Shown: positions 1 through 5,255 of the stretch, in pieces
How the letters are laid out: each line of letters opens with the position of its first letter
How positions within the stretch are numbered: position 1 is the first letter of the stretch
Assembly (NCBI GenBank): GCA_029859485.1
Contig: JAOUDB010000183.1
Location: 1 to 5,723, forward strand
DNA from: Desulfuromonadales bacterium
GTDB taxonomy: Bacteria; Desulfobacterota; Desulfuromonadia; Desulfuromonadales; BM103
Length of the DNA stretch: 5,723 nt
Direction: 5' to 3'
Position numbers and translations under genes: made by a program
Notes under the pieces: generated by a model
What the model saw: only the letters and a program-made list of their open reading frames with translations
Told to the model about the DNA's origin: nothing
Database searches by the model: none

Positions 1-84
1 GGCATTAGCCGCGAACGAGTCAGGCAGATCGAGCAGAAGGCCTTGAGCAAATTACGCAATGTCATGGCTGAACACCCATCATAA
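1..84 (+). CDS. Sigma-70 family RNA polymerase sigma factor, C-terminal end (RpoS-like; partial)
   Basis: The reading frame enters from the left edge and ends at TAA 82-84, leaving the last 27 residues. It starts GISRERVRQIEQKALSKLR, which is the recognition helix of sigma region 4.2, the part that contacts the -35 promoter element. A short tail (NVMAEHPS) follows. Region 4.2 is shared by RpoD, RpoS and RpoH. The tail lacks the usual RpoD ending, and rpoS is my preferred reading because of the short tail and the desulfuromonad context, but this fragment cannot decide it. No terminator is visible after the stop. The next gene starts 123 bases downstream and has its own candidate promoter. Confidence 0.85.
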   Translation, partial: GISRERVRQIEQKALSKLRNVMAEHPS

Positions 85-116
85 GAGTGCAATCTATTTA
101 CAGGCTGAGGAATGAA

Positions 117-146
117 TTGACAAACGAGCCATTTTGCCGTTATCTA
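117..146 (+). promoter_or_regulatory. Candidate sigma-70 promoter for bamD
   Basis: A perfect -35 box TTGACA lies at 117-122. With an 18-base spacer it is followed by TATCTA at 141-146, a weak -10 match (the first three bases of TATAAT). It sits between the sigma factor stop and the bamD start, giving a leader of about 55 bases. The -35 is convincing, the -10 is not. Read-through from the sigma factor gene is also possible because no terminator separates them. Confidence 0.45.
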
Positions 147-207
147 GGACCTTCATTCTTCTCACTTAAGGCTTTAACAAATTTAACCAAGACAGGGCGG
201 TTCAGTA

Positions 208-954
208 ATGCATAAATCGGTCACTTCTTTTTTTCTTTTAGGTCTCTTTCTCACTGCTGCCTGCGCACCCAGCACAGTCGTGCCGCCAGCAAAGAACGCC
301 GGTGTTTACTTCCAGGAGGGTGAAGATTTCTTCGAAAAAGGGCTCTATGACGACGCCATAGCTTCATGGGAGAAGGTCCGTGACAGCTACTATTCACCAG
401 AGATGAACACCCTCGCAGAGCTGAAAATCGCCGAGGCACATTTCCTTGCTGAAGAATATCTCGAGGCCGGTGTTGCCTACGAAGAATTTCTGAGAAACCA
501 CCCCGACCACCCACGCGTCGCAGATGTCCTCTATCAACTCGGACTCTCTTACGTCTACCAGATGCTTAACGTCGACCAGGATCAGAGTGCGACAATTTAT
601 GCGCTTAACGCCTTCCAAACCTTGAAGGAGCGTTTTCCGGAAGATCGCCGCATGGAAGAGGTCCAGATTTATATTGATCGCTGCCTCAACCAGTTGGCGT
701 CCAGTGAAGTGCAAGTGGGACAGTTCTACCTGCGCACCAAGTCTTACGCGGCCTCAATCAATCGCCTGACGGGAGTCCTTAAAAAGTACCCGAACTACTA
801 TCAACGCGACAAGGCATACTATCTGCTGGGTCAGGCTTACCTGATGAACGGTGAGAAAGATGAGGCCGTTGCCTCTTTCAACACTCTTTTCAACGACTAC
901 GTCGGCAGCGAATACATCCTTGACGCACAGAAATATATGGAAACGAATTACTGA
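208..954 (+). CDS. bamD: Outer membrane protein assembly factor BamD (TPR lipoprotein)
   Basis: This 248-residue protein is a BamD/YfiO-type lipoprotein. BamD is the essential lipoprotein partner of BamA in the complex that folds beta-barrel proteins into the outer membrane. Residues 1-18 are a signal peptide with a hydrophobic core (FFLLGLFL) and a lipobox LTAAC, so Cys19 should be lipidated. Residue 20 is Ala rather than Asp, which fits sorting to the outer membrane. From about residue 32 to the end there are tetratricopeptide-type helical repeats. Family landmarks are visible: a DQDQ...AL.AF stretch near residues 125-137 and VGQFYLRTKSYAASINRL near 170-187, matching the equivalent parts of E. 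coli BamD, whose length (245) is nearly the same. The Shine-Dalgarno is weak (AGGGCGG, 194-200, 7 bases before ATG). A strong terminator follows, so it appears to end its transcript. A generic TPR lipoprotein paralogue is the main alternative. Confidence 0.85.
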   Translation: MHKSVTSFFLLGLFLTAACAPSTVVPPAKNAGVYFQEGEDFFEKGLYDDAIASWEKVRDSYYSPEMNTLAELKIAEAHFLAEEYLEAGVAYEEFLRNHPDHPRVADVLYQLGLSYVYQMLNVDQDQSATIYALNAFQTLKERFPEDRRMEEVQIYIDRCLNQLASSEVQVGQFYLRTKSYAASINRLTGVLKKYPNYYQRDKAYYLLGQAYLMNGEKDEAVASFNTLFNDYVGSEYILDAQKYMETNY

Positions 955-976
955 TCCCCGCACAGTTAGAATGATT

Positions 977-1010
977 AAAAAGCCCATCCTTGCGGATGGG
1001 CTTTTTGCTT
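977..1010 (+). terminator. Rho-independent terminator after bamD
   Basis: A perfect 13-bp stem (977-989 with 994-1006) closes a four-base loop TTGC and runs into a T-rich tract (CTTTTTGCTTTT). It begins 22 bases after the bamD stop. Because the stem begins with AAAAA it could also work in reverse, but no gene points into it from the right. Confidence 0.92.
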
Positions 1011-1066
1011 TTCAGGTCAGGCATTTGCGAACCAATGAAGAGCTACTGCATACTGTATATTTTCCC

Positions 1067-1095
1067 TTGACTAAAGCCTTGCCCCATACTATAAA
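1067..1095 (+). promoter_or_regulatory. Strong sigma-70 promoter for the CoA-transferase gene
   Basis: TTGACT (1067-1072), a 17-base spacer and TATAAA (1090-1095) give a near-consensus housekeeping promoter. Transcription should start near 1101-1103, leaving a leader of about 227 bases before the ATG at 1329. Two TGTATA-core words flank it (TGTATAT 1054-1060 and TGTATAC 1108-1114), which may be regulator sites. It is the only good promoter seen between the bamD terminator and the CoA-transferase. Confidence 0.7.
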
Positions 1096-1100
1096 AATGT

Positions 1101-1328
1101 TCTATTTTGTATACGGAAAGAAAGAATCCGTTCTGCCGGAGCAACCCTCGAGCCCTACTCATAGTGACCTGGCCTTGTCGAGTTTACTCTGGGATACCGA
1201 AGAAACCGCAATTTAAGAGAAAGTCATCGCCGAGATAAAGGACAGCGTTCTAATTTTAATCTTATTCTCGGCAAACACTTCTAAGTCCGGGTGATATCCC
1301 GGATAAATTCCATCATGGAGGAGAGAGC
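1101..1328 (+). other. Long 5' leader with inverted repeats upstream of the CoA-transferase
   Basis: This is the predicted untranslated leader; no convincing gene lies in the 955-1328 gap. Two inverted repeats are visible. GCCGAGA (1229-1235) pairs with TCTCGGC (1266-1272), and the stem can be extended by TAA/TTA across a one-base bulge. TCCGGG (1286-1291) pairs with CCCGGA (1298-1303) around TGATAT, just before the ribosome binding site GGAGGAG (1317-1323). I do not recognise a known riboswitch or T-box here. A 39-codon open frame at 1097-1216 starts at the -10 box, before the transcript would begin, and has no ribosome binding site, so I do not call it. Confidence 0.4.
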
Positions 1329-2915
1329 ATGTCCGATTACGGAACCTTAGAAAGTCGCGTTCGTCGCAAGTCCCTGCTCAACAAGGTTATGAAGCCTGAA
1401 GATACGATCAAGTTCTTCAGCACTGGACAGAACCTGGTATGGTCCGGTTTCACCCCGGCCGGTTACCCTAAAGCGGTACCCATCGCATTGGCTGACCACG
1501 TTGAAGCCAACAACCTGCAAGGTCAGATGAAGTTCAACCTCTTCATCGGTGCCTCTGTCGGTGCTGAAACAGAAGATCGTTGGGCTACCCTCGACATGAT
1601 CGACCGCCGCTGGCCTTACCAGACCGGCAAGAACATCGCCAAAGGGATCAATGCTGGCAAGATCCGTATGGGCGACAAGCACCTCGGCCACTTTGCTCAG
1701 GATATCAGCTACGGTTTCTACACTGAAAACGGCCGTTACGACATCGGTATCTTTGAAGTTTCTGCCATCACCGAAGACGGTGGCCTGGCCCTGACCAGCT
1801 CCTGCGGTATCGTTGCTGAAGCGATCGGCCTCTGCGACAAAATCATCCTCGAAGTCAATACCGGCCAGCCTTCTTTCGAAGGTATGCACGACATTCACAT
1901 GCAGCAGAAGCCACCCAATCGCGCACCTTTCCTGATCACCAGCGCTGACAGCCGCATTGGTACCCCATACGTTCCTTGCGACATGGAAAAAGTTGTCGCT
2001 GTTGTCGAGTCCAAACATCGTGACAAGGGCCGTGCCTTTGCTGACATGGACGACACCTCTGAAGCAATCGCCGGGCACATCATGGAGTTCTTCGCTCATG
2101 AAGTGAAGCGCGGTCGTCTGCCAGAAAACCTGCTGCCCTTGCAATCTGGCGTCGGCTCCATCGCCAACGCAGTTGTCGGCGGACTCGCCAAAGGTCCCTT
2201 CCACGGGCTGTCGGTTTACACCGAAGTCCTTCAAGACACCATGCTCGACTTCATCGACGGCGGCAACCTGGACTTCGCTTCAGCTTGTTCACTCTCGCTC
2301 TCTGAAGATCCTGGTTTCCCTCGCTTTTTTGACAACTGGGACAAGTATGCTGACAAAGTCGTCATGCGCCCCCTGTCAATCGCCAACGCACCTGAGCCGA
2401 TCCGTCGTCTTGGCGTCATCGCTATGAATACCCCGGTTGAGTTTGACATCTACGCCCACGCCAACTCCACGTTGGTTGGCGGTACCCGGATGATCAACGG
2501 CCTCGGTGGTTCAGGCGACTACCTGCGTAACGGCTTCCTGAAGATCATGCATTCGCCTTCAACGCGTCCGAGCAAGACCGACCCACTCGGCATCACTTGC
2601 GTTGTACCGAAGGCTCCGCATATCGACCACACAGAGCATGATCTCGACGTGCTGGTTACCGAGCAGGGTCTGGCTGATCTCCGCGGTGTCGCACCGAAAG
2701 AGCGCGCCAAGCTGATCATCGAAAAATGTGGTCACCCAGAGTACAAGCCAATTCTCAACGAGTACCTGGACATGGCAACTAAAACCTGTATCGCAAAGGG
2801 TATCGGCCACGAGCCTCAGCTCTTTGATCGCGCCTTCAAGATGCAGCAGAACATGGCCGAAAATGGCACCATGCGCATCAAGAACTGGGACATCAAAATC
2901 GACCTCTGCGAATAG
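1329..2915 (+). CDS. Acetyl-CoA hydrolase/transferase family; succinyl-CoA:acetate CoA-transferase
   Basis: This 528-residue enzyme belongs to the class I CoA-transferases of the acetyl-CoA hydrolase/transferase family. The likely reaction is succinyl-CoA + acetate to acetyl-CoA + succinate. In acetate-oxidising desulfuromonads this both activates acetate and replaces succinyl-CoA synthetase in the TCA cycle. Visible motifs: SGFTPAGYPKAVP near residues 39-51; EAxAITEDGG-like SAITEDGG near 145-152; LPLQSGVGSIANAV near 270-283; YTEVLQD with the predicted catalytic Glu299, which forms the glutamyl-CoA thioester; the glycine loop NGLGGSGDY with G393, G394 and G396, expected to line the oxyanion/acyl site; and VTEQGLADLRG near the C-terminus. 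The length matches the family (about 500-530). The start is set by a strong Shine-Dalgarno GGAGGAG five bases before ATG. The gene is monocistronic: own promoter, long leader, strong terminator. The exact acyl substrates cannot be fixed from sequence; acetyl-CoA hydrolase or propionate/butyrate CoA-transferase activity are alternatives. Confidence 0.9.
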   Translation: MSDYGTLESRVRRKSLLNKVMKPEDTIKFFSTGQNLVWSGFTPAGYPKAVPIALADHVEANNLQGQMKFNLFIGASVGAETEDRWATLDMIDRRWPYQTGKNIAKGINAGKIRMGDKHLGHFAQDISYGFYTENGRYDIGIFEVSAITEDGGLALTSSCGIVAEAIGLCDKIILEVNTGQPSFEGMHDIHMQQKPPNRAPFLITSADSRIGTPYVPCDMEKVVAVVESKHRDKGRAFADMDDTSEAIAGHIMEFFAHEVKRGRLPENLLPLQSGVGSIANAVVGGLAKGPFHGLSVYTEVLQDTMLDFIDGGNLDFASACSLSLSEDPGFPRFFDNWDKYADKVVMRPLSIANAPEPIRRLGVIAMNTPVEFDIYAHANSTLVGGTRMINGLGGSGDYLRNGFLKIMHSPSTRPSKTDPLGITCVVPKAPHIDHTEHDLDVLVTEQGLADLRGVAPKERAKLIIEKCGHPEYKPILNEYLDMATKTCIAKGIGHEPQLFDRAFKMQQNMAENGTMRIKNWDIKIDLCE

Positions 2916-2943
2916 ATTTCGACTGTCTCAAAGCAGTAGCATC

Positions 2944-2979
2944 AAAGCCCCGCCGGTTATCCGGCGGGGCTTTTCTTTT
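2944..2979 (+). terminator. Rho-independent terminator after the CoA-transferase
   Basis: A 13-bp GC-rich stem (2944-2956 with 2961-2973) with loop TTAT is followed by TTTTCTTTT. It starts 28 bases after the stop codon at 2913-2915. It isolates the CoA-transferase transcript from the riboswitch unit downstream. Confidence 0.93.
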
Positions 2980-3093
2980 CACAACCATCCTCCACAAATT
3001 ACGGCCGACCCGACCTAGCTAAAAATTCCTCGCTTTGCAAAAGACCTATCGACTGCCAAAATGTTGAAATAGTGGCATAAACTGCTCGTGAAA
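2980..3093. other. Intergenic stretch with no recognisable feature
   Basis: Between the terminator and the palindromic promoter region I see no ORF with a ribosome binding site, no strong hairpin and no repeat. TGGCATAAACTGCTC (3073-3087) looks a little like a sigma-54 promoter, but the GG-GC spacing is 8 rather than the required 10. Confidence 0.5.
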
Positions 3094-3126
3094 AAAGTAG
3101 TCCATACTACTTTCAATGGTTATAAT
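3094..3126 (+). promoter_or_regulatory. Palindromic operator candidate and -10 box driving the riboswitch transcript
   Basis: AAAGTAGT (3094-3101) and ACTACTTT (3106-3113) form a perfect inverted repeat with 8-bp arms around CCAT. Eight bases later comes a perfect -10 hexamer TATAAT (3121-3126). No -35 box is found at 16-18 bases; the palindrome occupies that position. This arrangement suggests a promoter under direct control of a dimeric DNA-binding protein, either as an activator substituting for the -35 or as a repressor. Transcription would begin near 3133, about 50-70 bases before the riboswitch aptamer. Confidence 0.5.
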
Positions 3127-3180
3127 TCCACTTCTAAAGAAGGGGGGCTCACTTTTTCCCATTAAGCACACAACTAGACA

Positions 3181-3297
3181 TATAGCTTTTTATTGCTTCT
3201 CCGATAATAGCAAAACCGGGGCAACCTGGTGACGCAGAACCAAGGGGTCGGGATTATTGTATTTTTCCGACCAGCCTAGCTGCCGCAGGTAGCTATG
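3181..3297 (+). promoter_or_regulatory. GEMM (cyclic-di-GMP-I class) riboswitch, G20A-type variant
   Basis: The stretch matches the class I GEMM aptamer, which binds a bacterial cyclic dinucleotide. The core begins GATAATAGCAAAACC (3203-3217). A 6-bp hairpin (3215-3220 with 3225-3230) carries a GCAA tetraloop (GNRA type, expected to dock in a receptor). The hallmark GACGC (3231-3235) and a following A (3236) are in place. A second hairpin pairs GGTCGG (3246-3251) with CCGACC (3267-3272), and the closing segment is AGCCTAGCTGCCG (3273-3285). Aligned by eye to the Vibrio Vc2 aptamer, 3203 is G14, 3207 is A18, 3210 is G21, 3236 is the stacked A47, and 3283-3284 are C92-C93. The ligand-contact position 20 is A (3209) instead of G. 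The usual GCAAAGCC is GCAGAACC here. Outer helix ATAGCT (3182-3187) with AGCTAT (3291-3296) competes with hairpin TAGCTGCC/GGTAGCTA (3277-3284/3288-3295), a plausible switching pair. No recognised gene follows. Confidence 0.82.
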
Positions 3298-3417
3298 TAC
3301 TCTTCCGCGCCAAATTCACCAGCAATCAGTACGCGAAGCTGCAGAATGGCTCAATCGATAAAATGGTTCAATGAACGCTGTGCGAGAAGACTTAATCGGC
3401 AACAGCCTGAATGTTAA
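3295..3417 (+). CDS. Doubtful 40-codon ORF downstream of the riboswitch; possible coding remnant
   Basis: The frame runs from ATG 3295-3297 to TAA 3415-3417 (40 residues), with an internal ATG at 3346. The first ATG lies at the end of the riboswitch closing stem; a weak AGG (3287-3289) precedes it inside the switching hairpin, so translational control is imaginable. I recognise no family for the whole. The internal start gives MAQSIKWFNER, which resembles the first residues of cold-shock proteins (MAxGxVKWFNE), but the expected KGFGFI does not follow. In the third frame of the same bases (3315-3371) FTSNQYAKLQNGS resembles the C-terminal helix-turn-helix of Fic-family proteins. Neither reading is supported by length, so this may be non-coding or a decayed gene end. 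Confidence 0.18.
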   Translation: MYSSAPNSPAISTRSCRMAQSIKWFNERCARRLNRQQPEC

Positions 3418-3422
3418 CTAAA

Positions 3423-3452
3423 GAAGGCCGAGTGCAACGGCACTCGGCCTTC
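3423..3452. terminator. Bidirectional hairpin terminator between the riboswitch unit and the peroxiredoxin gene
   Basis: A perfect 13-bp stem (3423-3435 with 3440-3452) has loop AACG. On the plus strand it is followed by CGATTTATATTTT and would end the riboswitch transcript. On the minus strand it lies about 50 bases after the peroxiredoxin stop and is followed by TTTAGTT. The U-tracts are imperfect on both sides, but the stem is strong and the convergent arrangement is typical of shared terminators. Confidence 0.8.
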
Positions 3453-3500
3453 CGATTTATATTTTCGCGATCCGCGTACCGCGTCACACATCCAGGTCGT

Positions 3501-4103
3501 TTAAAGGTTTACAGCCTTATCCTTCAGATAAGAAGCAACACCTTCCTTATCAGCCTTCATCCCGTCATCACCCTTGTTCCAACCAGCGGGACAGACTTCA
3601 CCATACTTTTCAGTGAACTGCAGAGCATCAATCATGCGCAACATCTCATCAACGTTACGACCAAGAGGCAGGTCATTAACAACCTGGTGGTGGACTTTGC
3701 CATCCTTGCCGATCAGAAAAGAACCGCGGAAAGCAACACCTGCAGCTTCAAATTCAACATCGTAAGCCCGGCAGATCTCGTGCTTGACGTCGGCGACCAA
3801 GGGATAAGTCACGGCACCGATACCACCGTCATCTACAGGAGTGTTGCGCCAGGCAATATGAGTGAACTGGGAATCAATGGAGCAGCCGATGACCTGGACA
3901 TCACGTGATTCAAATTCAGCAATCCGTTTGGAGAAAGCTATCAGTTCGGTTGGGCAGACAAAAGTAAAATCAAGCGGATAAAAGAACAGAACAACATATT
4001 TTCCCGCGTAATCTGAAAGAGAGAAATCAGCTTTTATCGAACCATCGGCCAGAACAGCTGCAGCTGTAAAATCAGGGGCTTGCTTTCCCACAAGAACACT
4101 CAT
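3501..4103 (-). CDS. Typical 2-Cys peroxiredoxin (AhpC/Prx1 subfamily)
   Basis: This 200-residue cytosolic thiol peroxidase reduces hydrogen peroxide, alkyl hydroperoxides and probably peroxynitrite. The peroxidatic site is P43-L-D-F-T47-F-V-C50-P-T-E, with C50 as the reactive cysteine and T47 in the active site. R126 (in AFRGSFLI) is the expected third catalytic residue. The resolving cysteine is C171 in GEVCPAGW, so the obligate homodimer forms an intersubunit disulfide. The length fits the Prx1 type (about 195-200) better than E. coli AhpC (187). A GGIG motif (93-96) is present, but the C-terminal YF motif of overoxidation-sensitive enzymes is not seen (tail SYLKDKAVNL), so it should be relatively robust to peroxide. 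Start: Shine-Dalgarno AAGGAGA (minus strand, 4112-4118), eight bases before ATG. No ahpF or thioredoxin gene adjoins it, so the reductant is unknown. It has its own promoter and a shared terminator. Confidence 0.93.
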   Translation of the reverse strand: MSVLVGKQAPDFTAAAVLADGSIKADFSLSDYAGKYVVLFFYPLDFTFVCPTELIAFSKRIAEFESRDVQVIGCSIDSQFTHIAWRNTPVDDGGIGAVTYPLVADVKHEICRAYDVEFEAAGVAFRGSFLIGKDGKVHHQVVNDLPLGRNVDEMLRMIDALQFTEKYGEVCPAGWNKGDDGMKADKEGVASYLKDKAVNL

Positions 4104-4157
4104 CGCGTTAATCTCCTTAAGGTTATTGAATTATTGGCAAACATCAATTTGGACATT

Positions 4158-4185
4158 ATTCTACTCACCCTGTGCAAACAGTCAA
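4158..4185 (-). promoter_or_regulatory. Sigma-70 promoter for the peroxiredoxin gene
   Basis: On the minus strand TTGACT (4180-4185) and TAGAAT (4158-4163) are separated by 16 bases. Transcription should start near 4151, giving a leader of about 47 bases that contains the AAGGAGA ribosome binding site. A palindrome lies just upstream of the -35. Confidence 0.65.
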
Positions 4186-4193
4186 GACAATTC

Positions 4194-4208
4194 TGACCGA
4201 ATTGGTCA
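4194..4208. promoter_or_regulatory. Palindromic operator candidate upstream of the peroxiredoxin promoter
   Basis: TGACC-GAATT-GGTCA is an inverted repeat with 5-bp arms and a 5-base centre. It lies 8 bases upstream of the -35 box of the minus-strand promoter, centred near -50, which is a usual position for a transcription activator. It does not look like a classic PerR box, and I cannot name the regulator. Confidence 0.35.
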
Positions 4209-4213
4209 TTTAT

Positions 4214-4252
4214 ACAAAAAAGAAAAAAGGCTGGCTTTATACATAACCAGCC
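4214..4252 (-). terminator. Rho-independent terminator after xerC
   Basis: Read on the minus strand, GGCTGG (4247-4252) pairs with CCAGCC (4229-4234) around a 12-base loop and runs into TTTTTTCTTTTTT (about 4215-4228). It lies about 60 bases after the xerC stop and just before the peroxiredoxin operator and promoter, so the two minus-strand genes are transcribed separately. Confidence 0.85.
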
Positions 4253-4312
4253 CGGCAGAAGTTTACTAAGTTTGGAACAAGCCCTGTGGGTCGCCAACCC
4301 CCCAGCCCCCGA

Positions 4313-5203
4313 CTATTTCTTCTTACTGCGTGGATGAGCCTTATCGTAGACCGACATCAGTTGATCGACGCTGACCTGGGTATATTTTTGCGTGGTTGAA
4401 AGAGAAGCGTGACCCAGCAGCTCCTGTATGGCACGAAGATCTGCTCCGCCATCCAGCAGATGGGTGGCAAAAGAATGTCGCAAAGCATGTGGGCTGATGT
4501 CTTTAATGAGACCAGCTTTGATCAGGCGGGTTTTCAGGTTGCGTTGAACACTGCGTGGCGTCAATCGACCTCCCCGCGCATTGAGGAACAGCGGCTCCTC
4601 CGCGTCGGGCAGGTTTCGAGCTTGAAGATAAACCAGCAGAGCCTCATGAGATTTACGGCCGATCGGCACGATCCGTTCCTTGCGGCCTTTACCAAGCACA
4701 CGCACAAGCTTCTCGCGCAAATCAAGAGCTCCTACGTCCAGGCCGGTCAACTCACTGACACGTAAGCCACTTGAGTAAAAGAGTTCAACAATGGCCCGGT
4801 CACGCAAATCCAGAAGCGTATTGCCATAACCACGCTCCATCAGCGCCGTGGCTTCATCGACCGAGAGGGTTTTTGGCAGATAACGATTCAACTTGGGAGA
4901 CGACAAACCTTCGGCAGGATTATTGGCCAGACGACCCTCGCGGACCAGGTAACGAAAAAAAGTTCGCAAGGTGGAAAGTTTCCTGGCGATCGAAGTCCGC
5001 TGGTTGCGTTTATGCAACTCAGCGAGATAGCGACGCAGGATGAAGCTATCGAGCCGGGCCAGAGATTGCAGATCAGAGCCACCATGCTCTTCAAGAAAGA
5101 CTCGAAACTCGCCAAGATCACGCAAGTAAGCTGATCTTGTATGGGGCGAGAGGTTTCTTTCATCAGATATATATGTGGTAAAACTGTCTATCAGCTTTTG
5201 CAT
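4313..5203 (-). CDS. xerC: Tyrosine recombinase XerC
   Basis: This 296-residue site-specific recombinase should act with XerD at the chromosomal dif site to resolve chromosome dimers. The N-terminal SAM-like DNA-binding domain covers about residues 1-90 (SDERNLSPHTRSAYLRDL near its start), and the catalytic domain follows. All active-site residues are present: R148 (SSGLR), K172 (GKGRKERIVP), H239 and R242 (SPHALRHSFATHLL), H265 (LGHASLSTTQ) and the nucleophile Y274 (KYTQV). These positions are almost the same as in E. coli XerC (298 aa), which supports the ATG at 5201-5203. An in-frame TTG at 5234-5236 would add 11 residues, but they overlap the GGAGGAAGGG ribosome-binding region (5214-5223) and are unlikely to be translated. 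The gene ends at its own terminator. No obvious dif site was seen here. A phage or integron integrase is unlikely given length, motif spacing and the housekeeping setting. Confidence 0.93.
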   Translation of the reverse strand: MQKLIDSFTTYISDERNLSPHTRSAYLRDLGEFRVFLEEHGGSDLQSLARLDSFILRRYLAELHKRNQRTSIARKLSTLRTFFRYLVREGRLANNPAEGLSSPKLNRYLPKTLSVDEATALMERGYGNTLLDLRDRAIVELFYSSGLRVSELTGLDVGALDLREKLVRVLGKGRKERIVPIGRKSHEALLVYLQARNLPDAEEPLFLNARGGRLTPRSVQRNLKTRLIKAGLIKDISPHALRHSFATHLLDGGADLRAIQELLGHASLSTTQKYTQVSVDQLMSVYDKAHPRSKKK

Positions 5204-5255
5204 CGCTGGGCCACCCTTCCTCCGGTTAGAATACAACAGTGGTGTTCAGAAAAAA

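Noticed and set aside
1097..1216. 39-codon small ORF (MFYFVYGKKE...) in the leader of the CoA-transferase
   Set aside because: Its ATG overlaps the -10 region, before the predicted transcription start. It has no Shine-Dalgarno and no family resemblance.
1347..2234. 295-codon open frame on the minus strand
   Set aside because: It lies wholly inside the CoA-transferase gene on the opposite strand, has no ribosome binding site and no recognisable domain. Long antisense frames are a codon-usage side effect of GC-biased third positions.
3073..3087. Sigma-54 promoter resembling TGGCATAAACTGCTC
   Set aside because: GG and GC are 8 bases apart; sigma-54 promoters need 10, and the TTGC half is not intact.
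3346..3417. Functional cold-shock protein gene
   Set aside because: Only the first 10 or so residues resemble a cold-shock protein. The RNP motifs (KGFGFI, VFVH) are absent and the frame stops after 23 codons.
3411..3908. 165-codon plus-strand frame across the peroxiredoxin gene
   Set aside because: It is antisense to a clearly identified 2-Cys peroxiredoxin and runs through the terminator hairpin. The translation has no family features.
4100..4297. 65-codon minus-strand frame between xerC and the peroxiredoxin gene
   Set aside because: It spans the xerC terminator, the palindrome and the peroxiredoxin promoter, and lacks a ribosome binding site.
4409..5043. Plus-strand frames opposite xerC
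   Set aside because: They are antisense shadows of a gene with a complete set of recombinase catalytic residues.
5204..5236. Extended XerC start at TTG 5236
   Set aside because: The extra 11 codons cover the ribosome binding region, and the ATG at 5203 gives catalytic residue positions almost equal to those of E. coli XerC.
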